64,000 nucleotides of DNA. Source: Staphylotrichum longicolle (Eukaryota > Ascomycota > Sordariomycetes > Sordariales > Chaetomiaceae). The stretch is from NCBI GenBank assembly GCA_019096155.1, contig JAHCVI010000001.1, forward strand, positions 12,611,243-12,675,242. Direction: 5' to 3'. The position numbers and the translations under genes are program-made. The notes under the pieces were generated by a model. It had not been told where the DNA came from. It was given only the letters and a program-made list of their open reading frames with translations, and did no database searches. Below, piece after piece: positions 1 to 11,522 of this stretch. Every line of letters starts with the position of its first letter. Positions within the stretch are counted from its first letter, which is position 1.

Positions 1-2285
1 GGATTCTTGTTTCGCGCTGCAGTCCCCAGAACGGCAGGGCCGACTGCAATCGTCCCCACGGCGCTCACGCGGCTTCTGCTCTGAACCCCTCGTACAACAG
101 GCAGAAGACGCGGACACGAGCAGGTTGCACTGCCACGAGACACCCAAAAATGGGGGCATTCCCTCAACAACACGAGCTGTTGGCCCCCGAGCATGTCGAG
201 CCCGATTCGTCGAAGCGAGCTGTCAACAGCTGCCATGACTGGAGCTTACCGCTTGGAGCCATTGCACTGCAAAGTTGAGGTGTCGCGGCCGCGCGGGTTC
301 TTTTTCGGAGGGTTATTCCCAAGTTTCCACCGCGAGAATTGCAAACTGGAGTCGTCTTTGCCAGGAGCTCCGTTTTCCAAAACCCGGTTGATCCGAACAC
401 AGTGCGTAACAGGTGGCCTCGGCCCCCCTCCCTTCACTGCGCCTGTTCGGTTCGCGGTTGTGCCCCCTGGGTTTTAATTCAAACCATGGCTGGAGATTGG
501 CCAGCGCTTCCAGCAATCTATTTCCAGTGCAAGTGGTTGACAGACCTGTGCGGATTTTGTGCTGCAACGACAGGTGGTCCACCCTTGCATTTCCGGTTCC
601 AGGCCGTTGCAGCCCGCGCTGCCAAGGCAGGTCGTTGAATGGCTTATTTGGGCATAGCTCCGAGCAATTTCAAGGCCGATGACGATGTTTTCAATCTGTC
701 GTGCCCTGTTCTGGAAACTTTGAACCAGAGAACAGCTTTGATCGACGGGGGTTACCGCCATGATCTGGGCAGGTTGTGCTGGCCGTGCATGAACTGGGAG
801 TGATATCCCCTCCATCGGAAAGGTTGTGCCAACTCGCCCAACCACTCGGCCAACGAGGGGAGAGATCAGCCTGCATCTAACCTCAAGCAGGCTTTTTCTC
901 TAATGTTAGCGCAGGTGGTAGCTGTCAACAGCGTGTCGTGTCACGGTTCAGCAGACGTCTGGACGGCTCTTACAAGGCATCTCCGTTTCGGTCGTGCAAG
1001 AAGGGTGTTGAGACAACGGTCCCTGCATTGCTGTGTATTTCTGTATGTGTGCCGGAAGGCTTGATGTGCGCTCGCCACACATGCAGGACAGATGCACGTT
1101 CTGTACGGACAGCTCGCAAAACCATGAGTGGCATCGGGAAGTGTTTCGGCCTCAACGCGATTGCGAGATGGAAGCAAAAATGCGATGAATAGCCTGATGC
1201 CGCTCCTCATCCCATCATGCGATGGACAAGATCCGGGGAGTGGCCCTAGGCAGAATGCGGGATCACATCTCACCACCGGATGGCTAAATCAGGGCCACGT
1301 TCGGGAACCGAGCCGTACTTCGCTTGGAGCCTGGACACTGATCACCGGATGCCTGCAAACTCAACAGACGTTGGTTTTCTCCACAAGAGACATAAGCTCA
1401 AGACAATGTAAGGTATTCAGTGCAAGACATGCGGTGGAAAAGTGGTAGGTGGGGAGGCCGGTCGCTCAATATCAGATGATCCGCGTCTTGCATCTGGAAC
1501 AAGATGCCCTCGTGGCTTTGGGCCTGCAGTACTTGCGTGACAGATAGATGGGATATTGGCTACATTGGCAGCTGTCTGACCGCTGCCCACATGAATATTC
1601 CGATGGCGAGGCCTGCCTCGGGATCGAGCTGTCTCGGGAGCCCCATACCGATAGAGCGGAGGGCCATCTCGAGCTTCGTAACACCAGCCCCCAGACCTCA
1701 GGGAGAGCAGGCCACACTAGAGACTCGTGCCGAAACGCGTCGCTCCCCACACCGTTTCTTCTGTGGAGCGAGACATGAGTCGCCGGGCTGCAAGTCAACA
1801 ACATGCCTTTCTCCACGATCGCCGGCTCTATCTCCGGCAATGGCTGCGGTGACCGTGGATTTCGCACAAGAAACACGGATGGCATGTGGAACGGGGCAGA
1901 AGCACCGAGTCGGTTCCGAGGGAGGTCCAGAACACGTAGACTCTCTTGCGAGTCGCGCCAGGAGGGGAATTGTGTCCCACAAGTGAACCTGCGCAGGGAA
2001 AGCCCAGGGCAGCAGCAACTCTGTATCTTGGGTGTTGTGCTTTGTGCTGAGAACCCAAATTTCAATGTAGTAGGTTGATGGTGGTGGGAAAGATGAATCT
2101 TATCGACAACGCTTCAAGCCGTAGCCCCCACTTCAACACCGTGTTGCCCCTGGCAACAACGCAGGCGGACCTCCGATTCATCTTCGAATCCGAACCAGCC
2201 TTCCTGCAACCGCAGGTCCTTTACGCAAATTCCATCCCGACATTATCTTATTCAAGTGGTAGTACCAACTTCCGAGTTTTTAGGC
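1..2285. other. No gene recognised (left edge to SprT-like gene)
   Basis: Open frames here are short, overlap on both strands, mostly lack an ATG and carry no motif I recognise. The longest, on the minus strand between 1472 and 2065, would start at TTG and has no family signature. The last few hundred bases should contain the promoter and 5' UTR of the gene that starts at 2286. Confidence 0.5.
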
Positions 2286-4290
2286 ATGGCGAGGTTAGCG
2301 AAATCGTCGACATCCTGGAGCGACGACGACGAAGATGAGTTTCCCGACATCGGTGCTCTTGTCGGCAGAAAACAACTGCAAGACCAAGAAGATGCATCGA
2401 CCACACAGTCAAAGACAAAGGGGCGGAAAAAGACAGATGAGTCAGCAAAACCAGCACCAGCAGTTAGGCGGCGGAAACTGGGACCTTTGACCGACAACTT
2501 GTTGCTGAGGGCTTGGACACCGGACAATGCTGGAGAACGCAAGGAAGAGAAACGCTCGTTCAACGAGAGACAAGCCACGATACCACGACGAGCGAGGGTT
2601 GAACTCAGGACCAGGAGCACAAAGCTAGCTACAGCCATCCCCTCATCGCCAGCCGACGAAGACGAGGAATATGTTTCAGCCCAAGAGGAGGTCTCCATCA
2701 TTGAAGAGGTGTCCATGTTTGACGACACATTCCACTCGTGCGACTCGGAGGGTTCCGAGTTTAGTGGTCTCGAGGACAGCGAAGAGGGAGACGAGGATTT
2801 TTTTGCGGACCCCCCGTCGAGGAAGGCTTCGACGAAGTCAAGAATTCAGATCGGAAACAGGAAACGGTCAGGGCAAGGCGGCGAGGCGGAAACAAGCAGA
2901 GAGGCCTTTGAGGTGCTAGAGGATGAAGAGGGAAATAAACCAGACCGAGCACCCAAGAAGACCCAAGATGATTTACCAAGGCCTGCAAGGGGGCGAAAGC
3001 TCGGAAAACCGGGCAAGGAACTCGCAGATACCATGTCGAGACTTCGGCTGTGAGCTTTATCTACTTCGGTACATACCGTGCGCTCGTTTCACTGACTCTC
3101 TTTACAGGGACGAGACTGAGGGAAACTCACGAAGAGCCAAAACTTCCAGACCAAGCGGCCGGGAAGTGACACCTCCACCAACACCTCCAAAATCCCGACC
3201 TGGTCTCGTCTCGCCCAGGAAGCTGGCCCGCATTCCCATCACCCCCCACCGTCCGTCATCCGACATGTTTTGGAGCCAGGAGTTTGTTGACGACTGGAAC
3301 GACGAGCACTCCCCCCGCAAACAGCTGTTCCCGGATGCTCTGGCAGCGAGGCAAAAGAGTCCAACCAAGGAGCACAACCCTGAGAAAACGTCGCAAAAGA
3401 CGGCAGCAGCAAAGAAGACATCCGAGCGCGAGGCAAAGAAGGCCTTTGAGAAGGCCAAGCACGAACTGGCCGAGAGGTTCCTCCAAGAACTCGATACCAC
3501 CATCACCAACGGCAAACTCGCCGAGCTCTCCGCCTCGACAGGCGGCATCAAGCTCATCTGGACCAACAAGCTCAACACCACCGCCGGCCGCGCCAACTGG
3601 AAGCGCGAGACGATCCGCAGCCGCCATCCCGACGGCACCGCGGCCGGCCCCGACTCCACCACTGCCACCAAGCACAAGCACCACGCCTCCATCGAGCTCG
3701 CCGAAAAGGTCATCGACGACGAGCACCGCCTGCTCAACGTGCTCGCGCACGAGTTCTGCCACCTCGCCAACTTCATGGTCAGCGGCGTCACCAACAACCC
3801 GCACGGGCGCGAGTTCAAGGCGTGGGCGGCGCAGTGCTCGCGCGCGTTCGGCGACCGGGGCATCCAGGTCACGACCAAGCACTCGTACGACATCGACTTC
3901 AAGTACGTGTGGCAGTGCGTCGCGTGTGGGACCGAGTTCAAGCGGCACTCGCGCAGCATCGACCCGGCGCGGCACCGCTGCGGGAGCTGTAGGGAGGAGC
4001 TGCGGCAGACGAAGCCCGTGCCGAGGAAGAAGAAGGAGGACGGTGATGGCAGTGGCGGCGGCGGCGGTGGCGGTGGTGGAGGTGGTGCGGTGAGCGCGTA
4101 CCAGGCGTTCATGAAGGAGCAGATGCGGTTGGTCAAGGAGGAGAATCCCAAGAGTCCGCAGAAAGAGATCATGAAGATCGTGGCAGGGCGGTGGGCGGCG
4201 CAGAAATCGTCCAGGGCGATGTCCTCGTCAACGACGCCCGATGCGTCGATTCAGGAGGTGACAAAGGACTTGGCGGACTTGGCCGTGTAG
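2286..4290 (+). CDS. SprT-like metalloprotease with C-terminal HMG box (GCNA/ACRC-like)
   Basis: Predicted nuclear zinc protease. SprT/Spartan/GCNA relatives act on DNA-protein crosslinks, and that role is inferred here. Two exons are joined by an intron at 3050-3107 (GTGAGC donor, CTGAC branch, TTTACAG acceptor), giving 648 aa. The start chosen is the ATG at 2286. Residues 1 to about 350 are acidic and low-complexity. The SprT-like domain follows, with the zinc-binding HEFCH motif at about 469-473. A zinc ribbon has cysteine pairs near 525/528 and 546/549. A polyglycine linker then leads to an HMG-box segment (about 583-620, AYQAFMKEQ...). The protease, zinc ribbon and HMG order matches fungal HMG-box SprT proteins. 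No key residue is missing. Confidence 0.9.
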
Positions 4291-4497
4291 GGGGGCCGCG
4301 ACAAGCATTATTTACTCGTTGTCAGTGTAGAAACAGTGTAAATGAATAACTATGCCAACATGGTCATGAGCTCATCACAGAATTGCCACCTCTTTCATCC
4401 AACGCCAGTCCCAACTATCAGGTCAATACATATGAGACGCCGAGATCTCTCCAAACCCGCTCGCTTAAATTCATACCAAACCAACCCTCCTCTAAGT

Positions 4498-5234
4498 CTA
4501 CACTTCGTCAAACAGCCGCCAGCTCTTCACCTCGAACGTCGACCAAATCCGGGCCGCAAACTCGACCGCGTCCCCAATCAGCTCGCCCTGCTTGCCCAGC
4601 GCCAGGTCGACATCCTCCTCGTCGTACTCCCCCTTGATGTGCGGCACGTTGATGGTGATCAGGATGTCGGTCTTCTCCTTCTCGAGCCGAACTAGCGTGA
4701 GGATCAAGGCGGTGAAGTCGGGCGCTGTCCTCCGGGACTCTTCGCCGCCTTGGGGGGTCTGGGTCGCAATGAGTGTGTACGCGGGTATGCTCTCACTATT
4801 TTATCGTTCGGTCACGGTTAGTATCGGGTGGATGAGGGGGAATGGGGGATATCGCCGAAGCAGGACACAAAGACGTACTCGAGATGAGTGAACTGTGTCT
4901 CGGTCGTGTTCCAGACTTTGACGGTGTCGGCGTCGTCGCCGACCAAGTCCTCCAAGTGAATCGTCAGAGCGCGGCCATCGCGCTCGAGGCCTTCGCCGGG
5001 GGCGTCGACGCGCTGGGTGATGTCGAAGATGATGGAGGTGAAGCCGTCCTTGTCGAGGTAGACTTCTTGGTTGTCGGGGACTTCGCGGATGGTGCTGGAA
5101 CAAGGGGTTAGTTTCTTTGGTGGCTGGTCAGACAAGCGCAGGATCCCGGCATACCTCACATCAGCAAAGTTGTCAGGCAGATCGCAGACGAGCGCCCCGC
5201 CGAAGAGGCTTGTCTTTTTGAACCCGTGAGGCAT
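4498..5234 (-). CDS. MOG1: Ran-binding nuclear import factor Mog1
   Basis: Mog1/RanGRF binds Ran and promotes nucleotide release during nuclear protein import. Three exons (5234-5155, 5094-4879, 4795-4498) give 197 aa, typical for the family. Recognisable elements are LFGGAL near the N-terminus, the DVS...REVPDNQEV core split by intron 1 (phase 2), and a C-terminal strand region around ILITINVPH. Intron 1 is 60 nt with a GTATGC donor. Intron 2 is 83 nt with a GTACGT donor and a CTAAC branch. A second AG six bases further on (exon start 4789) keeps the frame and would drop two residues. The gene is divergent from HNT1, with about 640 bp between start codons. Confidence 0.9.
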
Positions 5235-5875
5235 GGTGGTGTTCGGGAAGGCTACCGAGTATGTGCACAATACACAAGCAACTGGTGTGGGTTTTTTAGG
5301 ATTGCGGGTGTTCCGGCGGCGAAGGAGGAGTCAGGTAGTTGGCGCCGAAGTTGCTGTCGCAAGTTGGTTTGCGCCTGCGACAACCAGGCAGGGCAGAAAG
5401 TGACATCAAGCAGCTGCAGCAGGGTGATGGCGGGGTCGTGCTGCAGGCAGGTGGCGGGGTACTTCGGCCACAAGGCTGCAGCGCTGCAGAGGTCTGGTGG
5501 CTTCTCAAACTGGGGGGATTCTGATCTCCCGTCGTCTCGCAATGAGGACATGTCTAAATCAACTGAACCTGGCCAAGTCCGTACATTATACTCATCCAAA
5601 ACCGCCATGCAATCAATGACTACATTTCCTGGTCAAGGTAGTACCTACAGGCACTTCTGCAAAGGAGTGAACTGCTCTTGAGGTTCAGGACATCCAGGTC
5701 TCTCTATGGAGTACCCCGCCCTAAGCCCCCCGCCGGTCGCGATCCGTCCCGTCTGAACCGCAGGTCGGCGCCAGGTGCAGCTTAACCGGACATTTCCCCA
5801 TTGAATCAAACGTCAGATAGCCCCTCCCAATTGACTTCCCGTACACATCTCCGTCACTTGTGTAGACACAACCCA
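5235..5875. promoter_or_regulatory. Divergent intergenic region between MOG1 and HNT1
   Basis: These 641 bp separate two start codons pointing away from each other, so both promoters and 5' UTRs must lie here. I see no conserved motif I can name. A 118-residue open frame on the minus strand (5252-5608) overlaps the MOG1 5' side and resembles no family. Confidence 0.5.
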
Positions 5876-6665
5876 ATGGCGAGCAAAATGGCCTCCTGCA
5901 TCTTTTGCAAGATTATCAAGGGCAAGTGAAGCAATCCAAGCTCCTCGAGCTCCGCCAAAGCTCTCCCCACTCCAGCTTCCAGCTAACCCTCGGCCAACCC
6001 GCCAGGCGAGATCCCCTGCTTCAAGCTCCTGGAAACAGACAAGACGCTGGCCTTCCTCGACATCAACCCGCTCAGCCAGGGACACGCCGTACGTTCCCAT
6101 CTTTATAGCCGACATACCTCTCTCAGCCAGACCACTGACAACACCTGCCCTTCCACAGCTCGTGATCCCCAAGCACCACGGCGAGAAGCTGACCGACGTC
6201 CCCGATGACCACCTGTCCGAGATTCTGGTACGTCCCACCCGCACGCCGAGCCATAGCTATGGTTCTACAAAAAGCCACGAGACTGACATGGACGTCGTTG
6301 CCTTGCTAGCCCATCGCCAAGAAGCTGGTCGTCGCGACGGGCGCACAAGAGTACAACATCCTGCAGAACAACGGCCGCGGGGCACACCAGGAGGTTGGCC
6401 ATGTGAGTCGACTAAAAGACCAACACTGTCGAACATAGAATGGTATCCGCTGACCAGAGTGACACGAAACAGGTGCATTTCCACATGGTACGTCCCGTGG
6501 TCCCTTGCTCCTCGACACCGCGCGACAAATAGAACGGACCGCTAACTTGAGCTCCAGATCCCCAAGCCCAACGAGACGGAAGGCCTCGGGATCAGCTGGC
6601 CGCAGCAGAAGACGGATATGGAGAAGCTCAAGAAGCTGTTTGAGGAGATCAAGTCCAAGGTGTGA
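5876..6665 (+). CDS. HNT1: HIT-family nucleoside phosphoramidase (Hint/HNT1)
   Basis: Hint-type hydrolase of adenosine 5'-monophosphoramidate-like substrates. Six exons (5876-5921, 6006-6088, 6159-6227, 6310-6402, 6473-6487, 6558-6665) give 137 aa, the normal Hint size. The N-terminus has the CIFCKIIKGEIP signature with a CxxC zinc pair. The histidine triad H97-V-H-F-H101 is followed by MIPKP. Intron 1 uses a GC donor (AAGG|GCAAGT ... GCCAG), which is required to keep the conserved KGEIPC sequence in frame. The fifth exon is only 15 nt and encodes VHFHM, the catalytic triad core. All junction phases agree. Confidence 0.93.
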
Positions 6666-6816
6666 ATGGCAGAGGACAGCCAACCTGGCCGAGGGAGTTT
6701 TAGATGGGTCCCTCCAACCGGGGTAGAGCAATAAACGTATTCGTCTAAATCCGGGCCCAACCGTAATATTGAACGCTGTTGGATATCATATACTCCCAAC
6801 TACGCACCACCGCCAT

Positions 6817-8830
6817 CTAGTCAACATCATCCGCCGACGTCTCAGCAACAGGGGCCAGAGCCGGTGGGGCGGCAGCAGGAGCAGCAGCAGCAGCAGCAGC
6901 AGTCCCGTTGGCCACCTCGGGCTTTGCCTCGGGATACCAATCCAGCTTCCCGCCGGGCAACAGCACCCCGATCCGGTCATAGTAGGACCGCGCGCGCAGA
7001 TACGGGTCCACATTCCAGTAGTCCTCGCGGAGCCGCGCCGCGATGGCGTTGCGCCTCTCCTTGATCTCGGCCGCCTTGTCGGCCTCGCCGCCGTGCTGGA
7101 TCCACTCGAGCGTGGCCTTCTCGTACTCCTTGTACAGGCCCTCGCGCGCCGCCAGCAGCCGGTCGCGCGTCTCGGTGTCGCTCAGCCGGGCGTTCTCGCC
7201 CTCGACCGGCTCGACGTACTGGTACGTCCAGTCCTCCTCGCCCTCGAGGTCCTTGGGGATGTGCTTGATGGGGATGAACTCCTCCATCTCCTTGGCGTTG
7301 TTGGTGAAGTGCACCTTGTTGGCGACGACGGGGTCGAGCCAGCCGCGAATTACCTTCCAGATGCCTGGTGGGGGTTTGTCAGAGGCGGCTCAGGCGCCAG
7401 ATTAAAACGGGAGGGTTCGCACCTTGGAAGATCCAGGGCGCCTTGTGCACGAGCACGGTGCCCAGGCACTCAGGGTAGTTGGCTTCGAAGCACTTGATCA
7501 TGAACTTCACGGGTGTGTAATCCTAGGGCTGTTAGCAGCGGGCTGGGGTGAACGAGAAAAGGTGAGGCGGCGTACCATGTTGGCCATGGAAAAGTTGGTC
7601 ATGTCGAAAACGATGGTCTGTGGCAGTCAGCATGTTGTGACCGTCACACAATCGATGATCCAAGTCCAAACTCACGGCTGTGTCCACCGGCGGCTGCAGC
7701 ACCATGCGGCAGGTCTCGATGAGATAGACTGTGTATCTCTCCAGAGCCTCCTCGGCCTGCTCGCCCTGCTTGTGCAACCTGACGTTGACGAAACAGAGGG
7801 GCCTCCCCTGCTTGTCGTGGCCATGCACGTAGCTGATGCCCTTGCGGATCTGGGTCATGAAATCGTGCGCCAACCTCTTCGCGGCCGGGTCGCTGCTCTT
7901 CTCGGCTGCCAGCGCCGCAGCCTCGCCGTTCCTCATGATGTCCTCATCCACCTTCATCTCCTGCGCCCGCCAGTTCATGGTCGAGACCAGCATGATGAGC
8001 GCCCTCTCAGCGTCCCACTTACGCGCCCTGAGAAAGCGGAGCACGAGCGCATCCGGGTGGTCGTGCTTCACCATGCTCCAGATGGTGTCCCGGATAGACT
8101 CAGGAGACTGGCTGGCCAGGGTTTCGTAGAAGTGCTTGGTCTGGCCGTACTTGTCGGCCTCCCCATCCTTCAAGTTGAGCACGACTGACGCGTTCGGGGG
8201 CGCCGCTGAGGACGACTCCCCTTCATCCTTCTTGCCCTTGCGCGAGAAAAACGACATGCGGCTCTTCTTGGACTTCTTGGCCTCCTCATCTTGCGCCTTC
8301 TCGGCAGCGGAGCTGCTGTCGGCGACGGCGCCATCCTGCTCCTGGCCGACTGCGCATACCTGAAAGATCAGCTGCCATAGCCGCCTGAGCTTCTCCTCCT
8401 GCTCAGGGGTAAGGGTCCCGGGCCGCCCCGGGGCGGTATCTGCCGTCATGTTGTCGACGAGCTCCGTCAGACCGTTCACACTTTCCGCACTTTGCGAAAC
8501 GGACTTTCGTGAGCGCAGCGTGTAGTAGGCTGCGACTGCGAATCCTCCAGCAAGCGCAATGACAAGGCCCGACACAGAGGCAGTCAGGGGCCGGCGGTAT
8601 TGGTCCTGGCCCTGTGCTGGATGATGACCGCGTTTGACCTTGGGTCCAACAACTCTGTTGCCGCTTGAAAGGCTTCGTGAGAGAGTGGATGGAGCAACTG
8701 CTGAAGTCTGAGGCCGGCAAGGGCGTGAAAATCGGATGCCACGAGACGCAGCAAGGCCAAGGCCGAAGGGTCTAATGAAGGTGCGAGTTGGGTGGAACGA
8801 GTGGGCTGAGAACCCGAGTGGCGCGCGCAT
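6817..8830 (-). CDS. Sec14-like CRAL-TRIO phospholipid-transfer protein (CSR1-type)
   Basis: Lipid-binding protein of the Sec14/Csr1 group, expected to bind or exchange phosphatidylinositol and other lipids. Four exons (8830-7676, 7617-7576, 7522-7423, 7364-6817) give 614 aa. A CRAL-TRIO N-terminal helical region lies at about 245-290 and the lipid-binding fold at about 325-490 (GRPLCFVNVRLH, TIVFDMTNFSMANM, APWIF). The C-terminus ends in an alanine/proline tail. The first ATG adds about 127 residues before the usual family start at Met128 (ATG at 8449). That extension has no Asp or Glu until residue 77, is Arg/Ser-rich, and is followed by a likely membrane helix at 82-104. If translation starts at 8449 the product is 487 aa. 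Confidence 0.88.
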
Positions 8831-9767
8831 AGGAAAATATCACCAAAAAAGCCCCAGAACCCGAGATGGCTGCCAGTGCGCAAAGCAAGCAAGACAGATA
8901 CTGTTTACAGGGTTCTCGGCAGCAGGTTAGGCTATCCCGGATATGCGTGTCAGCTTGGGGGGCGTTAACAGTGGCACGGATCACAGATCGCAACGGAGGC
9001 AAGAACAGCCCGATGCCGTGACTGTTCTCAGAAGTGCTGAGGGCTGGGAACTTCTAACATACGTCAAGGGGTAGGTAATTGATACTAGGGAATCAAGGTG
9101 TCGCTTAGGTAGAGAGCCCCCCAGTAACCAGTCGGATCGGGATGTCGCGGCAACTCCACTTCCACACCAAACAGGAGGTATGACCGGCCGGAGGTGTTGA
9201 TGGGTTGGTCTGGAGGCCGCCGAGAGAGAGAGGCTGAGGACGGGACGCTCAGTTCAGTTCCCAGTTTACGTGAATCCGTCAGCGGGGCACCCACGGCAGA
9301 CCGGATCGCCGGTGCTCACAAGACCGAGCCGAAGCGAAGAATCTGCAGGAACAAACGGTAATTTTGATGAGAATCCGGACTTCGGGCTGTCTTGGGACTC
9401 CGCTCCATCCGCTTCCCTTGTCAAGTGGACATTGGCTACTTTTGCTTGAGCCGGCCACAGCTCGCTCGAGCCAGGAATCCTCCATCCGGGTGCTCCGCAA
9501 GCCGAAACTGCATGAATAGCCATGTGGGAAATGACGGTCGGCTGGTTTTGTCGAGAAGTCATGAGTGGCCAGGACGACCCCACCGTGCATTGTCGCGTCT
9601 TGGCGGGATCTTAGCGCGCACCGCATCCATGGCGGGGCTGGTTGATGCGGGGCGCTCGCCAAGACCTCGATTGACGATTGGGGAAGCAAACAAAACACCA
9701 CCAGGTCAACAATCACCACCACATCAACCACAAAATACCGAGCACGCGACAAGATAAGCTCTCAAAA
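8831..9767. promoter_or_regulatory. Divergent intergenic region between CRAL-TRIO gene and DAM1
   Basis: These 937 bp lie between two outward-facing start codons. Short overlapping open frames (for example minus 9279-9752) have no recognisable domain. The 60 bases before DAM1 are rich in CACCA/CAACA, a common look for fungal 5' UTRs. Confidence 0.45.
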
Positions 9768-10581
9768 ATGGCACACGACGACAACAGCCACCGTCGCGCG
9801 CGCTCTACCTCGCGCTCTCGCCCCACGACACCCCTCCGACCCTCATCCCGCTCCTCGTTCAGGGACTCGGCCCGCAACAGCGTTCAGGGCGATGGTGCCT
9901 CGTTCCCGCTCAACACGTTCGAGCCCGCCTTTGCCGAGCTCTCCGATGCCGTCGCCGACCTCGAGGCCAACATGATGCACTTCCAGCTGATGCACGAGAG
10001 CCTGGCGCGGTTCAGCGAGAGCTTTGCCAGCTTCTTGTACGGGCTGAACATGAATGCGTTTTGCGTCGACTTCCCGGAGGTAGGGATCCTCAGCTACTGC
10101 TTGGGTTGGAGTGGGTGCTGACCTGGCATACATGACAGGGCCCTATGGCAGAATCGTTCCGGCGGATGAAGTTGAGGGAGGAGGAACAGCAGCAGCAGAG
10201 TAGGTGCCGTTTGGCGACGGTATAGCGGAGAATGGGTTGCTAACACAGCTTCAGGCGCCACCAGGCTTCCCGAACGAACGGCTGGTGAAATTGATACCGA
10301 GACTACGTTCATGTGGGGCCCTTCGCAACGGACCTCCTGACCTCAAACTGACTCTGTGTAGGACGACGGATACCTCATTTGTCGAGAACCCCCCGACATC
10401 TGCCCGGCCAACGCGGAAATACCAACAACCGGCTTCAAGTCGTCAGTCGCGAGTTCCGGCGCCCCCAACATCCACAAGAGGGATGGCGTCTACGAGAGGA
10501 GCGGCCAGGGGTGGAAGAGGGGGTACCGGGGGGACGCGGCCGAGCGGGCTTGCGAGACCAAAAGGCCGTGGCATTCGATGA
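9768..10581 (+). CDS. DAM1: DASH/Dam1 complex subunit Dam1
   Basis: Outer-kinetochore DASH complex subunit that couples kinetochores to spindle microtubules. Four exons (9768-10079, 10139-10199, 10255-10312, 10362-10581) give 216 aa. An Arg/Ser-rich N-terminus precedes the Dam1 helical core at about residues 35-110, with NTFEPAFAELSDAV, SFASFLYGLNMNAFCVDFPE and GPMAESFRR. The C-terminus is Gly/Arg-rich. Introns are 59, 55 and 49 nt. The third intron splits an ATG codon (AT|G) inside ETTFMTTDTSF. Intron 2 has two possible in-frame acceptors six bases apart (exon starts at 10249 or 10255). I chose the second because the first sits almost on the branch site. Confidence 0.92.
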
Positions 10582-10843
10582 AGATGCCAGGTGGTATTGA
10601 CTAATTCCGGTTGAGAAACCAAAATGGCAATGTCGGTGCGTGTTGGAGAAGCGCGGCAGCCAGGACGAGGCACAATGCTGTGGCAGAGGCCGATGATCCG
10701 TGACCCGCTCAATGGCGGAGGGCTGGAGGTCTTGGCCGGCTCTGTTGGTACACGAGCAACGTCTCGTGTGACGAGAGATGGCAGAGTACCAGGGTCCTCT
10801 CCAGTCCCATCATAACTCAGACCGGGGTAGCAGATGACCACTT

Positions 10844-11259
10844 TTAAGAGCCGTTCATCGCGCTGTCTAGATACTCCCTCACCCGCGTCAAGCACTCCTC
10901 CTCACCCAAGTTCACCCAAGATCCAACAGCCGCGACCGTCTTGTTCTTGGACTTTAGGCCTTGGGTGATCTGGAGATCCGACTTGGGGAGGTTGAGGACC
11001 TGGACAGTATCCATAAGTAAATGGAGAGAGGCAGACAAAATACCAAGATACGAACCTCGCTCAAGACCTTGATAACAGCCTTGTTGGCCTCCCCCTCGCG
11101 CGCCTGCGCAGCTACGCAAATGTCGACGGCCTCATCATCTACCGACGCGATGCCCTCGCGGTTCTTGCTTGCTCCTGGTTTGACGTTGCAGCGCATGTAG
11201 AGGGTGTTTTGGGCGGACTTTTTCGTCGCGGCGACGTACCAGATGGCGCGGGCTGACAT
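10844..11259 (-). CDS. DUF167/YggU-family (UPF0235) small protein
   Basis: Small conserved protein of unknown function, related to bacterial YggU and human C15orf40. Two exons (11259-11056, 10999-10844) flank a 56-nt intron with a GTTCGT donor and give 119 aa. The family signature runs from CNVKPGASKN through VDICVAAQAREGEANKAVIKVLSEV, with a final helix TRVREYLD. The length is normal for the family. The upstream flank overlaps the region of a degenerate FunK1 kinase fragment on the same strand, so the promoter may use relic sequence. Confidence 0.87.
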
Positions 11260-11333
11260 GGGCGGCGTGGTGGCTGACGGGTCTGAGCATGGGAGTCAGA
11301 ATCCCCAGCCATTGGTGGGGCGGTTTGGTTTAG

Positions 11334-11522
11334 CTGTGCCAACTCCTCTGTGTCAGCGTACTTCCACTTGTCAAACTGGGCAACAACCTTGCCCTTGCCA
11401 GGGCCGTCGCAGTGGATGCATATCCAGAATAACACCCAGAAGAACGACTCGAAGTCGTGCATGAATGCATGCTGCTCGCCCAGAAGCGCCCCGATGGCCA
11501 TGAAAGCTCTCGTTCCGGTCTT
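11334..11522 (-). pseudogene. Truncated FunK1-type fungal protein kinase fragment
   Basis: About 63 codons read as a piece of the C-terminal lobe of the fungal FunK1 kinase family: GTRAFMAIGALLGEQH, then MHDFESFFWVLFWICIH, then a VVAQFDKWKY segment. Flanking codons in the same frame (open from 11642 to 11139) no longer resemble the family. The N-lobe, the HRD loop and most of the kinase are absent. There is no proper start codon, so I treat it as a relic, not a working gene. FunK1 genes are usually multicopy and are often broken by duplication and decay. Confidence 0.7.

Noticed and set aside
1472..2065. Minus-strand frame of 197 codons at the left edge
   Set aside because: It begins at TTG, overlaps equally open plus-strand frames and has no family signature.
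2256..2285. Earlier start for the SprT-like protein
   Set aside because: The codon at 2256 is GTG. The first ATG in frame is at 2286.
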